Translations under genes and position numbers: made by a program
Shown here: positions 1-9,241 of the stretch, piece by piece
Layout: each line of letters begins with the position of its first letter
Numbering within the stretch: position 1 is the first letter of the stretch
Origin: Arthrinium phaeospermum
Lineage: Eukaryota > Ascomycota > Sordariomycetes > Amphisphaeriales > Apiosporaceae
Reading direction: 5' to 3'
Length of the DNA: 64,000 nt
Assembly: GCA_006503535.1 (NCBI GenBank)
Contig: QYRS01000002.1
Span: 558,001-622,000, forward strand
The notes under the pieces: model-generated
Told to the model about the DNA's origin: nothing
Databases searched by the model: none
The model's input: the letters and a program-made list of their open reading frames with translations, nothing else

Positions 1-557
1 ATGGCACCGATGTCGTGATTCGGCTGCGGAGCTGTACTTATGATGCCTTATCGGCAACTCCTCCAAGCAACATTGGAAACCCCCACTACCCCGCGCTATT
101 CTGGCTCCCGAGTGACAGAGAGATAGCAACTGGGTGCTGGGATTGCATTGATCTTCACCGAGTTGGATCAATCAATCGATGAACGAGGAAGATGTCCCTT
201 CAAGTTTGTATCTGATAATTACAATTGCCAATTGGAAACCCCAAGGATGGTTTCGAAACCTAACGAGGTGGACAGCTGTGCATGTCGTCATTTTTCATTG
301 CGGTTAGGATGCCTTTCCACAGCCACCGCGTTTTCTGCCAATCAGCTACGCCAATCACGAACATCAGTGCCAGCTATTTAACCATCAGCTCAGGTAACAA
401 CTGAATCTACGGAGTACATGAGAGCCAGTGGGAATCAATTACGGAAGCGTTGCTGCAGCTGACGATAAGCCCATTAAACAACAACTGGACTAGAAACGAA
501 CGATGGATAAAAAGATAAGTCTTGCATAGCGAAATAATGCAAAAAATTGTTTTTCGA
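1..557. other. Left-edge non-coding stretch
   Basis: I see no supportable gene here. Reading frames are short, lack convincing splice partners and resemble no family I recognise. The stretch may be the flank of a gene lying outside the window. Confidence 0.4.
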
Positions 558-647
558 AGGTCAATGCGAGAATCGAACTCGCGTCTCGGGAAGAATTGAT
601 TTTGATGTTGTCAAAATCCCACGTGCTAACCCCTACACTAATCGACC
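558..647 (-). tRNA. tRNA-Gln (anticodon UUG) with an 18-nt intron
   Basis: The minus strand folds into a full cloverleaf. The acceptor arm GGTCGAT pairs with ATTGACC (one G-T). The D-arm is GTGT/GCAC with loop AGGGGTTA. The anticodon stem is TGGGA/TCCCG, and the T-arm is GCGAG-TTCGATT-CTCGC with discriminator T. The anticodon loop reads TT-TTG-A, giving UUG (Gln, CAA codons). An 18-nt intron (CAACATCAAAATCAATTC) sits exactly between positions 37 and 38, the canonical site. Its TCAAAA can pair with the anticodon loop TTTTGA, as in typical pre-tRNAs. The body matches the fungal tRNA-Gln pattern (TAGTGTAG-GGTTA-CAC). A and B box promoters are internal. Maturation would need the tRNA splicing endonuclease, whose SEN34 subunit is encoded about 2 kb away. 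Confidence 0.93.
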
Positions 648-1878
648 AATCGTTTTGACGATTGTCCTTCAAATGGTTGAGAGAATAGCTGCTTATGATG
701 TACTATATTAGATGTCAGGCTGGGCCGCACATCCGGTTGCTGTTCGACCCCCACCAACTCCACCAGATCATTGAAGCATTGGTACATCCATTACAGTAAG
801 TACTTCATGCCAACATCGGAAACGCCAGAACCCGCATGGAGGCTTCATACAAGGTGGATGTATTTACAGAATGATATGGGAGTACAGCAGTTGCTTTCCT
901 CTTTTTTGTGTCGCATTAGCCATTGGCGATGTAGATCAGCATATCTCCCGAGTCCTTCTCGTCGTCAGTGTGTTGCTCCTGGACGATACGTGTGACTGTA
1001 TTATTCAAGATTATACTTGCTACCATTCTTCTCCTCGTGATAGTGGGCGAATGATTGGCATGGAAACACTCCTCTCGCTTGGTCCGGTGTTCATGCGGGC
1101 AAACGTCGTTGCTACGCACATCGGATCCTGTCTACATCGCAACAACAGAGACTGACAAACCAAGAAGACACAAACTTCCCAAGGCATCATTGAACTTGGC
1201 GCTATGTAAAGCCGGCCGCCCGCAGTCGCAGTCGGTAGGCGACGCGACTCGAGATAGCCAGGGGCCACGCTTATTGGAGCGAAACAGGAGGCAAATACAC
1301 ACAAACTTACCCATCCAATCCTACTCAGTACATACTTTACTGCAATTAGTTCGCTCGATATCAAGGTAGCTCATATGCCCATCGAAAGCGGTGTCCTCAG
1401 CTGTATCAAAAGCTGAACTTGGTGAACAAGAAGAGATCCATGGCTGGCCCCAAGCCTACACATACGTCTCTGATCTTGAGGCCCATCGCATTGATTGGTG
1501 TATTGGCAATATTTGAAGTCAGGAGAAGTGGCAATAGGCTCTTAAGATAGATATTAGGTATTATCTATCCAGCTCGGATTACGTTCAAAATATCATGTAT
1601 CGAGTTGCGGCGAAGTCAACTTTCCATATTATCAGTGGTACCTAAATGGCCTCAAACCCTCGCAAAATACTCCATCCTATGGAGTTACAAGAATGACCAA
1701 GTCTTCTCTTAAGCACAATAGTCTCATCTTCTCTTCTCACCAGCGGCGCTTTCTCTGACCTATTAAAGCCAGTCTCTCTTCGTGGCCGCAAAGAATCTTT
1801 CCCCGTCTTCCCGCAAGCTGTATTTCTCTCTCAGCATCGGTTTCCATACCTAAGCAGCAACCCTTTGCGACTTCCACC
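648..1878. other. Intergenic region, no gene recognised
   Basis: Only short overlapping frames on both strands (the longest about 114 codons) without conserved motifs or coherent splicing. The last 150 bases before 1879 are pyrimidine-rich (repeated TCTTCTCTTCTC) and look like the leader of the next gene. Confidence 0.4.
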
Positions 1879-2463
1879 ATGTCGACATCCATGGAACATA
1901 ATAATACCTCGGACGGGTCGCCGGCGCCCCAAGCTACCAACTCGACAACCCGAATCACCCAAGACGTCACCGTGTTCATGTGCTTCATAGCCTGCTCAAT
2001 CGCCATATCCCACCATCATCTACAGAATGAGCCCACGACATCGCGCATCGCCCTCCTCACCGTCCTCAGGTGCTTGAACTGGTTCATGGGCGTCTACGTC
2101 GTCCGAAGGCATGAGCCCATACACGAGCACTACAACCTACCAAATCAATCGTACGACTGCAGCGTGGCATCGCTCCTGGCAATCGGCGCGTTCGTGCTTT
2201 ATCACGAGGGCCAAGTCGGTTGGGCATTCCTCGTCTACCAAGCTACGTTGTGTTATTGGATCGGCTATTGGCTTGAGTGGTGGACTGGAATAGTCGCTCT
2301 ACTATTCTCGGTGTTTGACTGCCCAGCAGGCCTGGGGAGGCGCCACGTCTCTCAAGATGATCTTCTCGATGATGATGACAAACGCAATATCAGGCACACT
2401 GTCATAGGTCGGTTCGTGAAGTTTCTTGAAGAAATCTTCAAGGAATCTTCAAGAAACGAGTGA
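1879..2463 (+). CDS. Small multi-pass membrane protein, paralogue of the gene at 31871
   Basis: Intronless frame of 194 residues starting at an ATG in good fungal context (CCACCATGTC). The N-terminus (about 1-27) is polar and Ser/Thr/Asn-rich. It is followed by about four hydrophobic segments: near 28-45, near 56-75 (ending GVYVV), near 92-107 (VASLLAIGAFVLYH), and a long one near 112-145 containing CYWIGYWLEWWTG. The tail is acidic then basic (SQDDLLDDDDKR) and presumably cytosolic. No named domain is recognised. A second copy at 31871-32605 shares YDC/LDC-x-VA-[ST]-LLA, H-[EQ]-G-x-[VI]-G-x-AF and CYWI-x-YWLEWWTG in the same order, so both are real genes of one family. Function unknown; the Trp/Tyr-rich core and conserved His could bind a cofactor, but that is speculation. 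Confidence 0.75.
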   Translation: MSTSMEHNNTSDGSPAPQATNSTTRITQDVTVFMCFIACSIAISHHHLQNEPTTSRIALLTVLRCLNWFMGVYVVRRHEPIHEHYNLPNQSYDCSVASLLAIGAFVLYHEGQVGWAFLVYQATLCYWIGYWLEWWTGIVALLFSVFDCPAGLGRRHVSQDDLLDDDDKRNIRHTVIGRFVKFLEEIFKESSRNE

Positions 2464-2640
2464 AAACCAATTCTCAGACAATGGCAAAAGACCGGAGAGA
2501 AGGGAATTCCCGGATAAGGCTGCTATTTGCAGGGGCCAAGACAGGAGAGGTGCAACGCTGAGCAAATTGGCCTAGACAGTTGGTTCTTAATATATTTTCT
2601 ATGCATAGTGACCTTGTGCCCGGCAACCAAGACAGTCAAA

Positions 2641-3594
2641 CTACATAGCAGCCCATTCGATGCTGAAAGCCCTCACATCCGAGGTCGCTTCAGTCTCATC
2701 TTTCCACTGTTCCTCGCCCTCAACTCTGCCACCAATCAGGAAGCTCTTCTTGACATTCGTACCCAGTCGGCCGCCGGTCACGAGATCAAGCAGCGTGATC
2801 TCCTCGTTCCATTGGAAGCCCGTGGCCTGGAAATGACTGTGGAACCGCAGAGGGTCGCCCGGGTAGACGTTGTAGTTGCAGCCGAAGCGCAGCCCCGGCA
2901 TCATAAAGTAGCCCTTGTCCTGTAGGTGAGCGTAGAGCGGATACGAGGCTGGCACGTCGACAGATGCTAGTGGCTCGTCCTGGCCTGGGGCAGGGGTGAG
3001 GAGCGAGTCGCTCGTGGTCAGCGTTGCTAGCCAGGCTTCTGGCGCTGCTTCACGGGTCACTGAGGGGTTCTTAGTAGTTGCAGGCGCGGGTTCTGGGGTC
3101 GTGTCAAATAAGCTGGTTGCTGCCTCCGTATCAGCCAAAGGAGCAGCAGTCACGTCTTCGGAGGTTTGCGCATCCGACGCCTTCTTGTCCTTCCTCTCCT
3201 TCTTTTTACTGGCCCCCTTGTGGGCAAACATGGCTTTCCGGGCTTCCGTTGTTTCACGCATACTACGCTGAGCATCACTGGTAATCCCCTTGACGACGTC
3301 GATGTACTGCCTATCTTGTGGTCCAGCCGCGGCGATACGAGCAGGGTGGTAGTTGTTGTCATCAACGACATATGCAACCTTCTTCTCGACCAGTACTTGA
3401 GCCTCTTCGGCCATCAGCTCTATAGGAAGGCCCATGAAGGCGCTCTGCTGTGGCGCCTGCGGCATGGTCCCAACAAAGACGGAACAAATATTGTGGTTAC
3501 GGCGTAGGTACATGACATCGTCAATGTCGAAGACGAGGTAGCGATTCGCTGCCTTCGAAATGCGCACATGGGGACGAGGAGTGCTCGAGGTCAT
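2641..3594 (-). CDS. SEN34: tRNA-splicing endonuclease catalytic subunit Sen34
   Basis: Single-exon gene of 317 residues. The first in-frame ATG is at 3594 (the frame opens slightly upstream without an ATG), giving MTSSTPRPHV. The N-terminal part contains the Sen34 N-domain (VFDIDDVMYLR, LPIELMAEEA). A Lys/Glu-rich and Ala/Thr/Pro-rich linker (about 115-210) follows. The C-terminal nuclease fold starts at YPLYAHLQDKGYFMMPGLRFG. The endonuclease triad is visible: Tyr244 in NVYPGDP, His252 in RFHSHF (eight residues later, as in the family) and Lys282/283 in NVKKSFLIG. In the Sen2/Sen15/Sen34/Sen54 complex this subunit cleaves the 3' exon-intron junction of pre-tRNAs. Nothing suggests inactivation. 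Confidence 0.92.
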   Translation of the reverse strand: MTSSTPRPHVRISKAANRYLVFDIDDVMYLRRNHNICSVFVGTMPQAPQQSAFMGLPIELMAEEAQVLVEKKVAYVVDDNNYHPARIAAAGPQDRQYIDVVKGITSDAQRSMRETTEARKAMFAHKGASKKKERKDKKASDAQTSEDVTAAPLADTEAATSLFDTTPEPAPATTKNPSVTREAAPEAWLATLTTSDSLLTPAPGQDEPLASVDVPASYPLYAHLQDKGYFMMPGLRFGCNYNVYPGDPLRFHSHFQATGFQWNEEITLLDLVTGGRLGTNVKKSFLIGGRVEGEEQWKDETEATSDVRAFSIEWAAM

Positions 3595-4013
3595 TGTCAC
3601 GGTTCTGCAGAATTTCCCTGAGAGGTTCGGTTAGCCTCAGCTTCTCGAGATGATAGGAACAACACGAGAGGATTGTAATTTTTGACAGTCATGTTCTCTT
3701 ATAAATAAGTTTTTCGACAAATATGTATTCAGGGGATTGACAGATTATTATTTGGATTAATCACGTCAAAAGGCAGTGTGGAATGGTAGGAGAATTTGGA
3801 CTTACTTTTGCAGTTTGTAGTTGTTGAGCTGGAAGAGTCAGATCGAAGAAGCTCGAAAAAAGTTTGGCAAGTTTTGAGGGCAGCTATTTTTTCTGCCAGT
3901 AGTGGGGTTTTCGGTGTCAACCACAGTGCCCACCACGACCAACACTGTACTGTCTAACGCTCCTCAGTGGTAGAGTGCATGCAGACGCTCAAGTGCAATT
4001 GATATCAATCTGA
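3595..4013. other. Spacer between ELP4 3' end and SEN34 5' end
   Basis: About 420 bases upstream of SEN34 and downstream of ELP4, both on the minus strand. It should hold the SEN34 promoter and ELP4 3' UTR. A 63-codon minus-strand frame at 3729-3920 shows no recognisable features and I do not call it. Confidence 0.45.
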
Positions 4014-5238
4014 TCAAAACTCCATGTTCGGCTTGGTCGCATCTGCGGGTTTCTTTTCAGGCTCATCGCCGTCGGCAGGAGGAAGACTGAATGGCTTGAT
4101 GATCAGCCCTCTCGAGCGACTGAGGCTGAAGGAGAGATCATCTCGAGCATGGCCGTCCGATGAACCACCGCCTTTCTCATGGTAGATGGGGAGGCTGTGG
4201 ACTCTCAAGAGTCCTTGCATTTGCTCGTCCGACTTTGAATCCGACTTTGCGCCTGGTGGCGGCGCATGAACAGCGTTGAGCTGGAGGGGAACCAGTTCGA
4301 CAACACCATCCGACAATAGCTCCATCCATCTGACAAACCCCGAGGTTCGTGGATACAGTGTCAGTGGAAGCGTCACCATGGCAGTGACTCGGCCTGCGTA
4401 TTGTCTCAGTATCGCTCGTAGAGAATGCAGGAACTGCAGAACTTCTTCAGGCCGTGACAGCGAGCTTGGATACATGGTTGGCGATAGAAGACTGGGTACA
4501 ATAATGCGATGCACCATCGACTGCGGCGCATTGGCAATTTTGGTCGCAATGTCGCTTATGAACATTTTCAAGGATGATGGCGTAACATCGGTAGGCTTTG
4601 CTGACAGCTTTGGCATAATCATCGAGGGATGGAAGCTAGCCTGGCCCTTCACGTCGCTGGGAGCAAGCCTCTTGGTGAGATCGAAGGAGTGACAGAAAAT
4701 AAATGCTGGCTCCGAGCCTGGAGCGCTAGGTTTCTGCAGTCCTTGTCGTTCTGTGTAGATAGTTAGTAGGAAGCTCTTGCAGATTCTACTGAAGGGCAAT
4801 CGCACCTCTAGGAGCCCCGGCAGAGCTCAGGGTCTCGTATCTCCACGCAATCTTCATCTTGTCGCCGGCCGCGGTGTCTGACTTGCTGGATGAACCTGTC
4901 TCGGTTGAAACGCCAGGCAGCTCGGCCTTCCAACCTTCGTGCATGCCCAATATATGGACTTGGTGACCCTGCACGAGACCTTCTGCTGCATAGTAGCGCA
5001 GCAAGACGTTGGCAAAGTCGGTAGTACCATGTTCTTCGACCAGAAGAGACGTTCCCAGCGGGAATCCGGCATGACCTGCCAGCATAGTATCCAGAGAAGC
5101 CGTTCCGGTGGAGGTCGTCGACCGTCCATCGAGAGGGGACGGCCGGACACCAGGAATGGTCACTTTCTCTGACTTGGCTGGTGACCCCTGCGCCGAAGCA
5201 GGGGTGTTAATCACCATGTTCCTCTTGCGGAAAGACAT
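4014..5238 (-). CDS. ELP4: Elongator complex protein 4
   Basis: Two exons, 5238-4806 and 4750-4014, joined across a 55-bp intron (4751-4805) with donor GTGCGA, branch CTAAC and acceptor CACAG. The product is 389 residues. The family N-terminus MSFRKRN and PGVRPSPLDGR-TTSTGTASLD are clear, then a RecA-like fold (GFPLGTSLLVEE; after the splice PAFIFCHSFDLTKRL; a long C-terminal half with RIIVPSLLSPTMYP). Elp4-Elp5-Elp6 form the hexameric ring that supports Elongator-dependent modification of wobble uridine (mcm5/ncm5U34) in tRNAs such as Gln-UUG, Lys-UUU and Glu-UUC. The gene is divergent from RPB8 with a 595-bp shared upstream region. Confidence 0.93.
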
Positions 5239-5833
5239 TTCTCAAGTGTATGGTCACAGAGGCTTGAGAAGTGGTGATCTTGGGCACTTTCAGTGGTTGT
5301 TGGGTTTATAAGTTGCCCGCTTCAGCTAGTAAAGATATGTGCGCCTTGAAGATTTGTTATTCCACACCAAGCGGGACCGGCCGCTGACACCGAGAGCCAG
5401 GACTGATATACCTACGTAACCATTTTGCAAAGCTTCTCGAATTGCTCTGACAATCTTCTGGGGGTAGTATAAAAGAGGAACATGCGGATTTAGAAATAAC
5501 AATGAATGTATTCAATCCTGAAAGCCACTCTCTTGCATTGCTGAACCGGTCGTGTTCCCTCTAACATTGAAGTTGATATGGTCGCCAAAAATGGGCCCTG
5601 GTCACTAAAGAGGTGCTGAGTGCCCCGCTTTAGCGAAATCGCTGGAACTCAGAGCATCAAAATTTCGAGCTTAAGCATTCCATCCAGCCTCGCATCGCCT
5701 CGTCCGTCAGTTCAGTCCCCGTCGCACTCAACCCACGCTCCCGCCAGAAACTCTGCCGACGTTTCCAATCGCTCTCTCAACCACCGAAAATCCCAACTCT
5801 CCCACACTCTCTCACCACCACCCAACCGACAAG
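5239..5833. promoter_or_regulatory. Divergent ELP4 / RPB8 upstream region
   Basis: A 595-bp region between two divergent ATGs. The RPB8 side is strongly pyrimidine-rich just before its ATG (runs of CTCTCTCAACC, CTCTCTCACCACCACC), as in strong fungal promoters. No sequence-specific site is assigned. Confidence 0.4.
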
Positions 5834-6378
5834 ATGGCGACCGGCGGCGGCGACGCGCAGCTCTTCGAGGACAACTTCACCATCTACGAGCGCGACCAGT
5901 CCAAGTACGACCGGGTGGCGCGCATCACGGCCTCGACCGAGGACAGCCAGACGCAGATGACGCTCGACGTCAACATCGAGCTGTTCCCCGTCGCCATCGG
6001 CGACCGCCTGACCGTCGTCCTGGCCACGTCGCTCAGCCTCGACGGCACCCGCGACACCGTCTCCGACGGCAAGGGCTGGCGCGACGTTAAGGGCGAGAGC
6101 TCCCTCGCCGACCTCTACGACTACGTCTGCCACGGCAAGATCTACAAGTTCGAGGACGGCGCCGACGGACAGACTCTGTGAGTACACCTCTGCCTTGTTT
6201 TTCACGGGAAGCTTCTCCTGGTTCGGCTTGAAGGCGAAAGTTGCTAACCATTTGTCTTTTCTCCTTGAATAGTAAGGCATACATCTCCTACGGCGGTCTG
6301 CTCATGATGCTCGAGGGTCCCTCCAAGAAGCTGCTGCCTCTGCGCGTCGAGAACACATACTTGTTGGTTAAGAAATAA
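5834..6378 (+). CDS. RPB8: RNA polymerase I/II/III common subunit RPB8 (RPABC3)
   Basis: Two exons, 5834-6177 and 6273-6378, with a 95-bp intron (donor GTGAGT, branch GCTAAC, acceptor AATAG). The 149-residue product matches the family length (yeast about 146). It contains the RPB8 OB-fold landmarks: LFEDNFTIYERDQSKYDRVARI at the N-terminus, a middle loop SLADLYDYVCHGKIYKFE, and the C-terminus YISYGGLLMMLEG then TYLLVKK. Subunit shared by all three nuclear RNA polymerases. The exons are markedly GC-rich, consistent with high expression. Confidence 0.95.
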
Positions 6379-6750
6379 ATAATTATTTGGTTACATCGAA
6401 CAGGCAAAGCTACACCGCATCACTAGACAAAAAGCGTTCAAGGGGTCCTGCACTGAACCGAGGGGGCAAAATGACTGATTTCATGGCGAGCGATGTATTC
6501 AGATGGGGTATCATGGCGTCCAAAAAATATGGAGGCATGCTATGCGAAAACTTCTCTAAAAGGGCAGATGCATCTATCTAGGCGTTCGGGGCGTTTCATA
6601 GACGTAATCTTCATGCAACGGTATCGGCTCGCGCCACCTTCTAGCCGGGCCATATCCTATGTTGCTCCTTGCTCTTTTCACCTCCTTCGTCCTTCTGGGC
6701 TCTTTCTACTTCTTTATTCTTCTGAGCTCTCTGTCCGTCTCCTTCGCCCT
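6379..6750. other. Convergent 3' spacer (RPB8 / NUDIX gene)
   Basis: About 370 bases between two convergent genes. It should carry both 3' UTRs. No gene seen. Confidence 0.4.
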
Positions 6751-7861
6751 CTATGCTGTTTGGTGCGGGCCGGGGAACGGCACCTCTCTGTGCAGCCGTC
6801 TCACGATCTCGTCGTAGTGTGTCTCGTTCTCTTTGGTCAGGATCCCCTTGCGCACGAAAAAGTCTATTAGGATCAGGGCGCAGTTGGGCTTGAACTCGCC
6901 GCGCGCCAGCGCCTCCTGGGCCTCGGCGACCGTCCACAGGTAGAAGCCGGCCACCTCGCCGTCCTTGGGGACGGGCACGACGTCCGCGGGCAGCTCGATG
7001 TCGTAGACCCACTGCGTCTCTGGGTAGATGAGACCCTTCTCGCCGCCCGCCCGCTCGTCCGTGATGTAGATGTACGTGACCGTGCCGGTCAGCTCGCACT
7101 TCTCGCGCATCAGCGCCTCGGGCAGGGTGGCCTCCTCGTCCGCCTCGCGCACCATGCATTCGAACGGGTCCTCGCCCGTCATCAGGCCGCCCGCCACCGT
7201 GTTGTCCAGCATGGACGGGTACGTGCTCTTGTCGATGGCGCGCCGCGACACCCAGATCTTGAGATTAGTATTATCATTATTATCGTCGCCGCCGCCCTCG
7301 GGGCGCACGTAGCCCGTCATGTGCACGCCGTACCGCATGACGCCCAGGAGCCCCGCGCCCGCCCGCTCGACGCTGTAGAGGACCTCGGGCGCCTTGGGGT
7401 CGCTCGTGGCGTAGACGGGCCACAGCTCGTCGCGCCAGCCACTCAGGAGCGCGAACGTCTTCTGCTCGCGCCAGCGCTGCATCACGGCGGCGACGGCGGC
7501 CGAGCGCTCGGGCTCGGTGGGCTGCTCGAAGGCGCGCAGGGTCCGGGCGGGGGCATCGTAGTTGATGGGGCCGCGGATCTCTTCCGGGACTTCGACGAGG
7601 GCTTCGACGACCTGCGGCAGGAGCAGGCCAATAGTCTGGTCGGTGCCGTCGGGGTTGCGGTGGAGCAGGGTGACGAGGCGGGTGGTGTCAACAGTCGTGC
7701 TGTAGGGTGTTTCGGTTTCGCCAGGGTACGGGAAGCTGCCGAAGAAAACAAAAAACAGGTCAGTTAGCCAGGGCGGCTGGTTGAGCAGAGACAGTGGAAC
7801 TTGGGATATCGGCTTACGCATCAGCCTGCCTCATCAGGTCCACGTTCCGAAATCGTGCCAT
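6751..7861 (-). CDS. NUDIX hydrolase with DUF4743, thiamine-pyrophosphokinase-related (YJR142W type)
   Basis: Two exons, 7861-7818 and 7735-6751. The 82-bp intron (7736-7817) has donor GTAAGC, a CTAAC branch and acceptor GGCAG. The first exon encodes only 14 residues plus two bases (MARFRNVDLMRQAD). The 342-residue product has an N-terminal DUF4743 region (FPYPGETETPYST, the WRDELWPVY motif) and a C-terminal NUDIX domain. The NUDIX box G-x5-E-x7-READEEATL is complete, so metal-dependent hydrolysis of a nucleoside-diphosphate-type substrate is expected. Relatives act on damaged thiamine diphosphates (oxothiamine, oxythiamine). Substrate here is inferred from family only. Confidence 0.88.
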
Positions 7862-8608
7862 GTTGCAGTGTGGTGCGGCGATGTTTGTATGATGTGATTG
7901 CGCAAAAATTGAGGGTTTTGCGGTTAGCCTCGCAGATGTCGAGATTGTGGTGAATCTTGCAACGCGAGGAGCGGTGTTATGAACTACGAAATTCGCCGAC
8001 GGGAAGCATTTGTGGTGTGAGAAGGAATGAGGTATTAGTTGCAGCGCGTTCAGCCCACGAGAAGATGTTGCTTGCAGCGCACTCAATCCATGACGCCGAG
8101 ATCGCATTGGCTTATTAGTTATACCCTATATTCTTTCTATAGGCAATAGGCGTGTGTGGTATGAGAGTGATCAGATGTTCTGGCCAATTCCAGGCACACA
8201 CGTTTGGCGGGGTTCATCTTACTGGGCTGGCCTACCGGATGGCGGGGCAATCGGAAAACTTCCGCCCTGACGTCTGATCGATTTTCGGGGGCCAAACTTT
8301 CTTTGTGTCGAAGATTCGAGCCATCGTCAGATTCATCTGGTTTGCAAACGGCCAATTGGCATTCTCCCTCGTCTAAATCGTTCATAAGGGACATCGGCTG
8401 AATCCGAGGAACCATTCGAAGCTGGCATAGAGCCGCAAACCCATTCGAAAGGTGCATATTTGACGCAAATTCCAAGACAACTGGGCGCATGCAACAGTAC
8501 AATCCCGTACATCACTAGCACCTACACGCAACGCACTTTTCGACAATAGGGGCTGCTAACAAAGTTCATTGCCATTGATACCTCTTTTCGCGAAACAGTG
8601 CTTATACA
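7862..8608. promoter_or_regulatory. Divergent upstream region (NUDIX gene / OPI10 homologue)
   Basis: About 750 bases between two divergent ATGs. Short frames only. It must contain both promoters; no specific site is called. Confidence 0.35.
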
Positions 8609-9241
8609 ATGGCAGCACCGGCTCAACCTCTGTTCGGTATCCTACCAACAGGGCACCCTCTTGTGACGGAACCCTCATCAGCCCCAACTCCTACATCTTT
8701 TCTATATATCCTCCCTTCAACCACACCAACAAATCCCAAGCCCTTCTCACACTTGTCAGTCTTCCTGCTCCCTGGCATAACACTACCCGAGAACACGGCA
8801 GCCGCCATCTACCTCGCCACCAATCCCGAGGCCCTGGCCAGCGGAGGTCAGCCCAATTTCCGGTTCCTGGGCGGTGTGGGGCCGGGCAAGGAGAGCGCCG
8901 TCTACAAGGTCAGCGCGACAGGCGGGCAGGAGGGTATTGTGGTCGGTGTCAGTATCGAGGATGCCGCGAGCGTCGCGTCGCGAATTGAGGAGGTATCCGC
9001 ATCCAAGACAGATGGAACCAACTCGCCATCGGGGGCTTTAGTCAAGGCAGGTACTCAGCAGCCCACAACCCAGGTGCTGGCGCAGAGGATTATCAAGAAC
9101 GCCTTCAACTTTCTGGCGAGTTTTAGCGGGCAAGCAGGTCAGGTCGAAGTGGTGCCCCTCAAGGCGTTTGAGGACTGGTGGAAGAAGTTTGAGAGCAGGG
9201 TACGGAGCGATCCCACCTTCTTGGAGAGGGAGCAAGAATGA
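8609..9241 (+). CDS. OPI10: OPI10 / Hikeshi family protein (DUF775)
   Basis: Intronless, 210 residues. The N-terminal domain has the family signatures FGILPTGHPL and SHLSVFLLPGITLPENTAAAIYLA, then FRFLGGVGPGKESAVYKV, which form the Hikeshi jelly-roll-like domain. A Ser/Thr-rich linker (about 135-155) leads to a C-terminal helical extension ending in FEDWWKKFESRVRSDPTFLERE. The animal member Hikeshi imports HSP70 into the nucleus on heat stress. Yeast OPI10 was named from inositol overproduction, but the molecular role in fungi is presumably also HSP70 transport. Confidence 0.92.
   Translation: MAAPAQPLFGILPTGHPLVTEPSSAPTPTSFLYILPSTTPTNPKPFSHLSVFLLPGITLPENTAAAIYLATNPEALASGGQPNFRFLGGVGPGKESAVYKVSATGGQEGIVVGVSIEDAASVASRIEEVSASKTDGTNSPSGALVKAGTQQPTTQVLAQRIIKNAFNFLASFSGQAGQVEVVPLKAFEDWWKKFESRVRSDPTFLEREQE

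Noticed and set aside
1020..1364. 114-codon minus-strand frame
   Set aside because: Overlapped by equally long frames on the other strand, no motifs, no context.
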